Origin: Janthinobacterium sp. TND4EL3
Lineage (GTDB): Bacteria > Pseudomonadota > Gammaproteobacteria > Burkholderiales > Burkholderiaceae_D
Length of the DNA stretch: 64,000 bases
Assembly (NCBI RefSeq): GCF_900156175.1
Contig: NZ_FTMV01000022.1
Span: 1 to 64,000, forward strand
Direction of reading: 5' to 3'
Shown: piece after piece, positions 34,339 to 41,420 of the stretch
How positions within the stretch are numbered: position 1 is the stretch's first letter
How the letters are laid out: every line of letters begins with the position of its first letter
The notes under the pieces: generated by a model
Seen by the model: only the letters and a program-made list of their open reading frames with translations
What the model was told of the DNA's origin: nothing
The model's database searches: none
Position numbers and translations under genes: made by a program

Positions 34339-35147
34339 TGCAGCTCACCATCCGCCATGAAACCCGCTACGCCTACAGTGCGCCGCTGGCCTACACAATA
34401 CAGCAGCTGCACCTGACGCCGCGCATCGAGCCGCAGCAGCGGGCACTCTCCTGGCAGATTTCCACGCCGGGCCAGTGCCACGCCTACACGGATGCCTACG
34501 GCAATCTGTCGCACATGCTGACCATCAATGGCAGCCATCAGTCGCTGAGCCTGGTGGCGCACGGCGTGGTGGAAACCATCTATCCGCACAAGGGACGGCT
34601 GAACCTGGTCGATACCCTGTCCCCGCTGTTGTTTACCATGCCGACGCCGCTGACGCAGGCCAACCCTGCCATCGTGGCGCTGGCGGCCGCCAGCCTGCCG
34701 GACCGCAGCGTGACGGCGGGCACCGGGCACTTGCTGCGCCTGGCCGAACACATCGTCGGCAAGGTGGCCTATGAGAGCGGCGCCACCATGGTCACCACCA
34801 CGGCCGGCGACGCCCTGGCGCTGGGGCGCGGCGTGTGCCAGGACCACGCCCATCTGTTCCTCGCCTGCTGCCACGCCTGGGGCATCCCGGCCCGCTATGT
34901 GTCCGGCTACATCGATCCGGGCACGACGGGCCACGCGGCCAGCCACGCCTGGGTCGACGCCTGGACGGAAGACGCGGATTTTGCGGGCTGGGTCAGCATC
35001 GACGTCACGCATGCGCGGCTGATGACGGACGCGTATTGCCGCCTGGCCATCGGACGCGACTACGATTCGGCCGCGCCCGTGCGCGGCGTGCGCCAGGGCG
35101 GCGGCACGGAAACCCTGCACGTGGACGTGCAGATCGTGCCCGTGTAG
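34338..35147 (+). CDS. transglutaminase-like cysteine peptidase family protein
   Basis: A 269-residue protein with an N-terminal beta-rich region and a C-terminal transglutaminase core. The catalytic triad is visible: C167 in GRGVCQDHAH, H203 in AASHAWVDAW and D222 in WVSIDVTH. Members of this group sit with ATP-grasp and alpha-E genes and are thought to cleave or make an isopeptide-like bond. One-base overlap with the alpha-E gene supports a single operon. A stable hairpin follows it before the Anbu gene. Confidence 0.9.
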   Translation: MQLTIRHETRYAYSAPLAYTIQQLHLTPRIEPQQRALSWQISTPGQCHAYTDAYGNLSHMLTINGSHQSLSLVAHGVVETIYPHKGRLNLVDTLSPLLFTMPTPLTQANPAIVALAAASLPDRSVTAGTGHLLRLAEHIVGKVAYESGATMVTTTAGDALALGRGVCQDHAHLFLACCHAWGIPARYVSGYIDPGTTGHAASHAWVDAWTEDADFAGWVSIDVTHARLMTDAYCRLAIGRDYDSAAPVRGVRQGGGTETLHVDVQIVPV

Positions 35148-35165
35148 ATGGGCAAGAATGAGGCT

Positions 35166-35195
35166 GGCCGGGCCTTGCAGGCGGAAGGCCCGGCC
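35166..35195 (+). terminator. stable hairpin between transglutaminase and Anbu genes
   Basis: GGCCGGGCCTT (35166-35176) pairs without mismatch with AAGGCCCGGCC (35185-35195) around an 8-base loop. No immediate T-run follows, but CCCCTTTT occurs 20 bp later. A TAGAAT -10-like box at 35205-35210 could start a separate Anbu transcript. It may be a partial terminator or an mRNA-stabilising element. Confidence 0.5.
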
Positions 35196-35237
35196 CGGCT
35201 GGTGTAGAATGCTCCCCTTTTGATTTGATTTACGACA

Positions 35238-36116
35238 ATGACTTATTGCATAGGCATGCGCCTGAACGAAGGCCTGGTCTTCCTGTCCGATTCCCGCACC
35301 AACGCCGGCGTGGACCAGGTGGGCACCTTCCGCAAAATGAGCGTCTTTGAAAATCCGGGCGACCGCATGCTGGTGCTGATGACGGCCGGAAACTTGTCGA
35401 TCTCGCAAGCGATCCGCCAGCTCGTCTCCGACCACGTGGATGCGGACGGACGCAGCATCTGGAACGTGGCCAGCATGTACGACGCGGCGCGCATCGTGGG
35501 CGACGCCGTGCGCGCCGTGCACCAGCGCGAAGCGAAGGCCCTGGCCGACTGCGGCATCGATTTTAACGTCAGCATCATTTTGGGCGGCCAGATCGGCGCA
35601 GAGCGCTGCCGGCTGTTCCAGGTGTATTCGGCCGGCAACTTCATCGAATCGCACGATGAAAACACGTATTTCCAGATCGGCGAAGCGAAATACGGCAAGC
35701 CCATCATCGACCGCGTGATCAATCCGGCAACCCGCCTCGACGAAGCGGCCAAGTGCGCACTCATTTCCATGGATTCCACCCTGCGCTCGAACATTTCCGT
35801 CGGCTTGCCGCTGGACTTGCTCGTCTACACGGCCGGCAGCCTGGCCGTCACGCGCTTCGTCGCCATCGATGAAAAGAACCAGTATTTCCGCATGATCCGC
35901 GACACCTGGGGCGAGCAGCTGAAACAGGTGTTCGAAGGCATCGCCGATCCCGTGTGGAACGCGGCGCCGGAAACCACGGCGAACGTGCTGTCGTCAAGCA
36001 ATATGCAGGGCAAGCCCGTGCGCGTGGCCATTCCTGCGCACGTGAGCCGCGGCGGCGCCACGGTGGCGCCCCTGCAATCGCTGGCGCAGCAGTTCAGCGA
36101 CGACAAGCAACATTGA
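35238..36116 (+). CDS. Anbu, ancestral proteasome-like peptidase
   Basis: A 292-residue proteasome-fold peptidase of the Anbu/beta-proteobacterial proteasome homologue type. It begins MTYCIGMRLNEGLVFLSDSR; removal of Met exposes the N-terminal Thr2 nucleophile. The conserved acidic residue in SDSRT and Lys in FRKMSVF fit the active site, and the C-terminal extension after residue 240 is Gly/Ala/Ser-rich. Anbu forms open helical or ring oligomers; the physiological substrate is not established. The preceding ATP-grasp, alpha-E and transglutaminase genes are its usual neighbours. Confidence 0.9.
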   Translation: MTYCIGMRLNEGLVFLSDSRTNAGVDQVGTFRKMSVFENPGDRMLVLMTAGNLSISQAIRQLVSDHVDADGRSIWNVASMYDAARIVGDAVRAVHQREAKALADCGIDFNVSIILGGQIGAERCRLFQVYSAGNFIESHDENTYFQIGEAKYGKPIIDRVINPATRLDEAAKCALISMDSTLRSNISVGLPLDLLVYTAGSLAVTRFVAIDEKNQYFRMIRDTWGEQLKQVFEGIADPVWNAAPETTANVLSSSNMQGKPVRVAIPAHVSRGGATVAPLQSLAQQFSDDKQH

Positions 36117-36224
36117 TCTGCCGCGCACCGCTTGCGCGCAGTGCTGGACAAGTCGCTATTGGCGTGCTTTTATGGCAATATGAGTTGACATGCGATTCAT
36201 ATGTATCAGAGAGGCAGGTGGCCC

Positions 36225-37577
36225 ATGGACTTGATTACTTCCGCCGTCGTCGCGGCCATCGAACATGGCGCGCCCGGCCTCGCGCCGGCAGCCGTCGCCA
36301 GCCACTATCAGCGCCTGAAGCAGGCCATCGCCAAGTTCGACAGCGCCGCCGCCATCCTGGCCGCCATCGCCGCGCTGGAAGCCGAGCCGGGCAATATCCA
36401 ACTGCAACTGGCGCTGTCGGCCGCGCTGGTCACGGCGAAAGTGCCGGACGACATGGAAACCCTGTTTGCCGCGCAAGGCGTGCTCGATGCGCTGCAGCGC
36501 CCGCCTGCACCGCTGCCGCAGGTGGAAGCGGCGCCCGCCCCGGCCGATAAAAGCACCGTCGTGTCGAACTATGCCGTGGTGAAGGTGTATTTCGCCACGG
36601 ACCGCCAGCGCGACGTGGGCAAGCCGCCGGCACAGCGCTTCAGCGGCGAACGCAGCCTCACGGGAGGCAATGGCGGCAGCGATGGGGCGCTCAGCTATGG
36701 CAGCTGCGACATCAGCATCCCGCGCGACCACCGCATGGGCCAGCTGGAATCGCCGTCGCTGTGGCGCCTGGAATTCCGCGAAGACCCGGCCAAGCACGTC
36801 GTGCTGCTCGACGCCACGGTGCAGGACCATGACAGCTTCTTCGCCGCCCTGAAGACGCAGGTGCGCGCCTCGGCCGGCAAGAGCGCGTTTATTTTTGTCC
36901 ACGGCTACAACGTGACGTTCGAGGATGCGGCCAGGCGCACGGGGCAGATGGCCTACGACCTGGGCTTCGATGGCGCGCCCGTGTTCTACAGCTGGCCGTC
37001 GAGGGGCGACATCGCCGCCTACACCATCGATGAAAACAATATCGAATGGAGCACGCCCCACCTCACGGCCTTCCTGGCTGACTTCCTCGCCAACACGGCA
37101 GCGGCGCAGGTCTACCTGATCGGCCACAGCATGGGCAACCGGGGCATGACGCGGGCCGTGGCCGAACTGCTGGCCACGCAGCCGCTGCTGGCACAACAGA
37201 TCACGGAAATCATCCTGACGGCGCCCGACATCGACGCGGCCGTCTTCAAGCACGACATCGCGCCGAAACTGGCCGGCGCGCGCCATCCCGTCACCTTGTA
37301 TGCCTCGTCGCAAGACCTGGCGCTGGCCGCCTCGAAAGCCGTGCACGGCTACCCGCGCGCGGGCGACAGCGGCGCCGGCATGCTGATCGTGGCGGGCGTG
37401 GAAACCATCGATGCCACGGGCGTCGACACGAGCTTCATGAAGCACGCATACTTCGCGGAAAAGCGCTCGGCCCTGTCCGACATGTTTTATCTGATACACA
37501 ACAATGCGCGCGCCGACCAGCGCTTTCTCGAGCCCGTCGACACGGTGGCGGGCCGCTACTGGACGTTCAAACCATGA
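36225..37577 (+). CDS. DUF900 alpha/beta hydrolase
   Basis: A 450-residue protein. Residues 1-100 are helical and Ala-rich; the alpha/beta hydrolase domain starts near VKVYFATDRQRDVG, a family hallmark. The nucleophile elbow is GHSMGNRG, the acid is likely in TAPDIDAAVF, and the His in SFMKHAYFAEKR. The oxyanion strand FIFVHGYNVTFEDAARR is intact. Substrates of this family are largely unknown. GAGGCAGGTGG precedes the ATG at 36225, so an upstream start at 36201 is not needed. It follows Anbu by 108 bp and could be read from it. Confidence 0.85.
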   Translation: MDLITSAVVAAIEHGAPGLAPAAVASHYQRLKQAIAKFDSAAAILAAIAALEAEPGNIQLQLALSAALVTAKVPDDMETLFAAQGVLDALQRPPAPLPQVEAAPAPADKSTVVSNYAVVKVYFATDRQRDVGKPPAQRFSGERSLTGGNGGSDGALSYGSCDISIPRDHRMGQLESPSLWRLEFREDPAKHVVLLDATVQDHDSFFAALKTQVRASAGKSAFIFVHGYNVTFEDAARRTGQMAYDLGFDGAPVFYSWPSRGDIAAYTIDENNIEWSTPHLTAFLADFLANTAAAQVYLIGHSMGNRGMTRAVAELLATQPLLAQQITEIILTAPDIDAAVFKHDIAPKLAGARHPVTLYASSQDLALAASKAVHGYPRAGDSGAGMLIVAGVETIDATGVDTSFMKHAYFAEKRSALSDMFYLIHNNARADQRFLEPVDTVAGRYWTFKP

Positions 37578-37681
37578 CGCGGCTTCATGCGGCGCGGCAC
37601 GCATGCTAAGATACGGCCCAGAGGGTGCCAGGGGCACGGCGATCACGCCGCCCGCCCGTCCACCCGTAAGCAGGCCATATT

Positions 37682-38107
37682 ATGTTGACATCTTCTTCTA
37701 CACCGCAAGCCGAATCGCTGATCCGCAACACCAACGCCCGCGTCACCAAGACGCGCGTGAAGGTACTCGACTTTCTGATGGCGCAAAGCCGTTCGCTGAC
37801 CCACCATGAAATCCAGCAGGCGCTGTCGCAGGACAGCGATATCGATTCCGTCACCTTGTACCGCGTGCTGGAATGGCTGACGGAAAATGAACTCGTGCAC
37901 CGCATCGCCGGTGCCGACCAGGTGTGGCGCTTCAGCGCGGGCGCCGGCCACCAGGCGCACGAACACGCGCATTTCCAGTGCACTAAGTGCGCCAACGTCA
38001 CCTGCTTCAATGAAGTCAAGCTGCCCACGCCCGTGGCCCTGCCGGAAGGCTTCAGCGGCGACGAGGTCGATTACCTGATCAAGGGCCTGTGCCCGCGCTG
38101 CAAGTAG
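37682..38107 (+). CDS. zur: Fur-family zinc uptake regulator Zur
   Basis: A 141-residue Fur-family repressor. The winged helix (about residues 20-82) includes VTKTRVKVLDFLMAQ and DIDSVTLYRVLEWLTENELV. Structural zinc ligands are C100/C103 (FQCTKC) and C137/C140 (LCPRC), and the His-rich HQAHEHAHF segment supplies the sensing site. Assignment as Zur instead of Fur rests on this layout and on two COG0523 zinc GTPase genes 0.7-3 kb away, the pair being preceded by a Zur-like palindrome. Confidence 0.75.
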   Translation: MLTSSSTPQAESLIRNTNARVTKTRVKVLDFLMAQSRSLTHHEIQQALSQDSDIDSVTLYRVLEWLTENELVHRIAGADQVWRFSAGAGHQAHEHAHFQCTKCANVTCFNEVKLPTPVALPEGFSGDEVDYLIKGLCPRCK

Positions 38108-38119
38108 CTCCCTTCGGTA

Positions 38120-38635
38120 TCACTTGAGCAGCAAGGCCAGGTGATGCTCGTCATAAAACAGCTCGCCCACGCGCATGGACCTCGGCTCCGTGCCATAGTG
38201 AATGAAGCCCAGCGATTCATATAATTGCCGCGCCGAATTGTTTTCCGCATTCACGCTCAAGTGCACCTGCAAGATGGCGGGATCGTTCTCTGCCAGCGCG
38301 ATACAGGCGGCGACAAGCCGGCGCGCCACGCCCTTGCCCCGCTGGGGCACATCGACAAAGACGCCCCACAGCAAGGCCTTGTGCGACAACTGCCGCATGG
38401 CTTCGCGGCGCAAGCCCGCAAAACCGACCATGCGTGCGCCGTCGAAGGCGCCAAACGCGCGCTGCATGGCGCCGGCGATGCGCTGCACGTGTTCCTCGGG
38501 GGTGCGGGCCAGTTCGTCCTCGCGCGACGAGGAAAACGAGCTGGGCGAGTTCTCGATGGCGCGCAGGCGCAGCGCGCAAAAGGCGGCGGTATCTGCTGGC
38601 GTCAGCAGGCGGATGACGATATCGGGTGCGGGCAT
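38120..38635 (-). CDS. GNAT family N-acetyltransferase
   Basis: About 171 residues with the GNAT marks IRLLTPADTAAFCALRLRA, WGVFVDVPQRGKGVARRLV (acetyl-CoA loop Q-R-G-K-G-V-A) and NSARQLYESLGF. The ATG at 38635 is chosen over a GTG at 38671, because the family domain begins a few residues later. It is convergent with zur (12-bp gap). The substrate is unknown. Confidence 0.82.
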   Translation of the reverse strand: MPAPDIVIRLLTPADTAAFCALRLRAIENSPSSFSSSREDELARTPEEHVQRIAGAMQRAFGAFDGARMVGFAGLRREAMRQLSHKALLWGVFVDVPQRGKGVARRLVAACIALAENDPAILQVHLSVNAENNSARQLYESLGFIHYGTEPRSMRVGELFYDEHHLALLLK

Positions 38636-38677
38636 GGGAAGACTCGGCAGTTTTTTTCCAATTATACCCACGCCCTT

Positions 38678-38770
38678 TCATCGTGCACGCACGCGGCGCA
38701 CGCCGTACCGGGTCCAGCCGTACAGCATGGCCATCGGCAGCGGCATGACGGCGGCCATGCGGTCGGCCAT
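38678..38770 (-). CDS. possible 30-codon ORF downstream of the COG0523 GTPase
   Basis: An ATG-started frame of 30 codons (MADRMAAVMPLPMAMLYGW, then TRYGVRRVRAR) follows the GTPase stop by 40 bp on the same strand. It is hydrophobic and Met-rich with a basic tail, but it lacks a ribosome site. It could be a small membrane peptide or chance. Confidence 0.22.
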   Translation of the reverse strand: MADRMAAVMPLPMAMLYGWTRYGVRRVRAR

Positions 38771-38810
38771 GGGCGCGCCGGGGCGAGGATCGGCAAGCCC
38801 GCTTCCACGC

Positions 38811-39797
38811 TCACGCCGCCACCGTTGCCGCGCAGCGGTCCAGGCCCCGTGTCAGCATGTCCTGCGGCAAGTCGCGGCCGATGAAGATCATGGTGCTGGC
38901 GCGCGGCTCATCGTCGCGCCACGGCGCGCCCAGTTCCGAGCCCATCAGCATGTGCACGCCCTGGAAGACGGCGCGGCATGGCAGGTCGACAACATACAAG
39001 ATGCCCTTGTAGCGCATCAGCTGGCTGCCGAACAGTTGCACCACGGCATCGAGGAAGTGTTCCACCTGCAGCAGATCGAGGGGCCGGGACTGGTGATAGA
39101 CGAACGATTGCACGCCGTCGCCATGGCGGTGACCCAGCTCCCCAAGGAAATCCGGCTCCCGCTCGACGATGGCGTTCAGGTTGAAGCCGCGGATGTGCAA
39201 AATGTCGCGCAGCGGCACATTGCCGAAGCGCACTTTCTGTATGCCGGCGCGGCCATTGATGGCGATCAAACGCTGGCGCAGCGCGGCCAGTTCATCCTTG
39301 CTGACCAGGTCCGTCTTCGACAGCAGGATGCGGTCGGCAAAGCCCACCTGCTCCTGCGCCTCCCTGTGCAAAGTCAATTGCTGCTGCGCATGGCGGGCAT
39401 CGACCACCGTCAGGATGGCGTCCAGCAGATAGCACTCGCTGACGGATGGCTCGGCAAAGAAGGTCTGCGCCACGGGACCGGGTGCGGCCAGGCCCGTCGT
39501 TTCGATGATGACGTGATCAAACGCGATCGTCCCGGCGCTGCGCCTGGCGTGCAATTCTCCCAGGATGCGGATCAGGTCGCCCCGCACGCTGCAGCAGATG
39601 CAGCCATTGTTCATTTCCACGATCTGCTCGCCGTTGTCCTGCACCAGCAAGCCGTGGTCGATGCTTTCGGCGGCGAATTCGTTTTCGATCACGGCGATGC
39701 GCAAGCCGTGATCGCCCTGCAATATGCGCTTGAGCAAGGTGGTTTTCCCGCTGCCGAGAAAGCCCGTGATGATGGTGACGGGGATCGGTTCTGTCAT
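38811..39797 (-). CDS. CobW/COG0523 family GTP-binding protein
   Basis: A 328-residue GTPase of the YjiA/CobW type. The P-loop TGFLGSGKTT lies at residues 11-20, the metal-binding C-I-C-C at 66-69 (NNGCICCSVR), the Walker B region in HVIIETTGLAAPG, and the G4-like SKTDLV. Family members deliver or store zinc (or cobalt). AGGAA precedes the ATG at 39797. It lies 13 bp downstream of a second COG0523 gene, so both are likely co-transcribed and controlled by the Zur-like site upstream. Confidence 0.85.
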   Translation of the reverse strand: MTEPIPVTIITGFLGSGKTTLLKRILQGDHGLRIAVIENEFAAESIDHGLLVQDNGEQIVEMNNGCICCSVRGDLIRILGELHARRSAGTIAFDHVIIETTGLAAPGPVAQTFFAEPSVSECYLLDAILTVVDARHAQQQLTLHREAQEQVGFADRILLSKTDLVSKDELAALRQRLIAINGRAGIQKVRFGNVPLRDILHIRGFNLNAIVEREPDFLGELGHRHGDGVQSFVYHQSRPLDLLQVEHFLDAVVQLFGSQLMRYKGILYVVDLPCRAVFQGVHMLMGSELGAPWRDDEPRASTMIFIGRDLPQDMLTRGLDRCAATVAA

Positions 39798-39810
39798 GGC
39801 GCGTTCCTGT

Positions 39811-41043
39811 TCAAGCGTGATCTTCGAGTTCTTCCATCCGCTGCCATTGCGGGAACGGGTCGGGCAGCTGGCGCCAGGCGGCCATGCCCCGGCCCGTTTC
39901 CGTCGCATCGAGTTGACATTTATTTAAGTCCGCCTCGATGGCGGCCTGGTCCATGTCCCGGCCGATGAAGACGAGCTCCTGGTAGCGGTCGCCGTAGGTT
40001 TCGCTCCAGCCCGCCTTGATCTCCGCCAGCGCGGCCGCATCCGTGGGCCAGCGCTCCCGCGGCACGGCCGCCCACCACAGGCCCACGGGCTCGATATTCA
40101 CCAGCTTGCCCGCGCCGGACAAGCTGGCCACCCATTCGGGGCGGCTGGCCAGCCAAAAGTATCCCTTGCTGCGCACCACGCCCGGTATCGGCTGCGACAT
40201 GAAATCGTACAGGCGCTGCGCGTGGAACGGTTGCCTGGCCCGGTAGACGAAGCTGGCGATGCCGTAGGTTTCCGTCTCCGGCGCATGCACGCCGGCCAGG
40301 GCCAAAGCCCAGCCCGGCATGCCGGCCGCCTGCTCCAGGTCGAACAGCTGCGTGCCGAGGATGGCGTCGAGCGGCACGATGGACTGGCTGGCTTCGATGA
40401 TGCGCGCGCCGGAATTGAGGGCTTTTACAATGGCCAGCACGCGCAGGCGCTCGGCCGTATCGACCATGTCGATCTTGTTGAGGACGATGACATTGGCAAA
40501 TTCGATCTGTTCCGTCAGCAGGTTGGCCAGCTGGCGGTCATCGCCCTCGCCCGCCGTTTCTCCCCGCTGCGCCAGGCTGTCTTCGCTATGAAAGTCCGCC
40601 AGCAGGTTGGCGCAGTCGACGACGGTGACCATGCAGTCGATGCGGGCCACGTCGTTCAGGCTGTCGCCGTGCTCGTCCTCGAAGTCGAAGGTGGCGGCCA
40701 CGGGCATCGGCTCGCCCACGCCCGTCGATTCGATCAGCAGATAATCGAAGCGGTCTTCCAGGGCCAGGCGCCGCACTTCCTGCAGCAGATCGTCGCGCAG
40801 GGTGCAGCAGATGCAGCCGTTGGACATTTCCACGAGTTTTTCTTCCGTGCGCGACAGCGCCGCGCCGGCCGCCTCGGCGCTGTCTTTTACCAATGCGGCG
40901 TCGATATTGACTTCGCTCATGTCGTTGACGATGACGGCCACGCGCTTGCCTTCGCGGTTGCGCAATATATGGTTGAGCAAGGTGGTCTTGCCGGCGCCGA
41001 GAAAGCCGGACAGGACGGTGACGGGGAGTTTGCGCTGGCGCAT
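39811..41043 (-). CDS. zigA: ZigA-like zinc GTPase (COG0523)
   Basis: A 410-residue G3E GTPase. P-loop GFLGAGKTT at residues 13-21, C-I-C-C at 77-80 (SNGCICCTLR), IESTGVGEPMPVA, and the guanine-specificity motif NKIDM. The long C-terminal CobW_C part (WVASLSGAGKLVNIEPVG, then GDRYQELVFIGRDMD) is as in zinc-starvation ZigA proteins. AAGGAA precedes the ATG at 41043. A GTTGCGTT-N9-AATGCAAC dyad 60-90 bp upstream resembles a Zur box, so induction by zinc lack is inferred. Confidence 0.85.
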   Translation of the reverse strand: MRQRKLPVTVLSGFLGAGKTTLLNHILRNREGKRVAVIVNDMSEVNIDAALVKDSAEAAGAALSRTEEKLVEMSNGCICCTLRDDLLQEVRRLALEDRFDYLLIESTGVGEPMPVAATFDFEDEHGDSLNDVARIDCMVTVVDCANLLADFHSEDSLAQRGETAGEGDDRQLANLLTEQIEFANVIVLNKIDMVDTAERLRVLAIVKALNSGARIIEASQSIVPLDAILGTQLFDLEQAAGMPGWALALAGVHAPETETYGIASFVYRARQPFHAQRLYDFMSQPIPGVVRSKGYFWLASRPEWVASLSGAGKLVNIEPVGLWWAAVPRERWPTDAAALAEIKAGWSETYGDRYQELVFIGRDMDQAAIEADLNKCQLDATETGRGMAAWRQLPDPFPQWQRMEELEDHA

Positions 41044-41104
41044 GGGGTTCCTTCGGAGGGATCGGTTAAGGGAGGCAATGCACGGCCACTTTACATGCAA
41101 GTCT

Positions 41105-41129
41105 GTTGCGTTTGAAATTATAATGCAAC
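41105..41129 (-). promoter_or_regulatory. Zur-like operator upstream of the zinc GTPase pair
   Basis: GTTGCGTT (41105-41112) and AATGCAAC (41122-41129) form a dyad with one mismatch around an AT-rich 9-base centre. Position upstream of the zigA-like gene and the presence of zur nearby support a Zur site. Confidence 0.6.
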
Positions 41130-41420
41130 CCACTTGCGTTTGTGCGGCAATCTTTGCCTGCCTTGCCACACGCCGGGCCTTGCCCCAGTCCGCCGGGTGC
41201 CGCGCCCTGCCGCCGCAGCGAGCTGCCCCATTCACATATTTATGCTTTAAATCAATGGCTTGCCATGTTTTTTGCGAGTGAACTCTCAAGTCCGGTGCAA
41301 GCAGAAGCCCGGCCACGGCCGCCTGCGCGGAGCCTGCATCCATGCGCCTTGCCACGCTGTCATGGTGGCGTCATATGGCGGCGGTACAGTCGCGTCCTTT
41401 GAATCTTTCCGAGGGCGGTA

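Noticed and set aside
38120..41043. Zur and the GTPases as one operon
   Set aside because: zur is on the opposite strand and converges on the GNAT gene; only the two GTPase genes share a direction and short gap.
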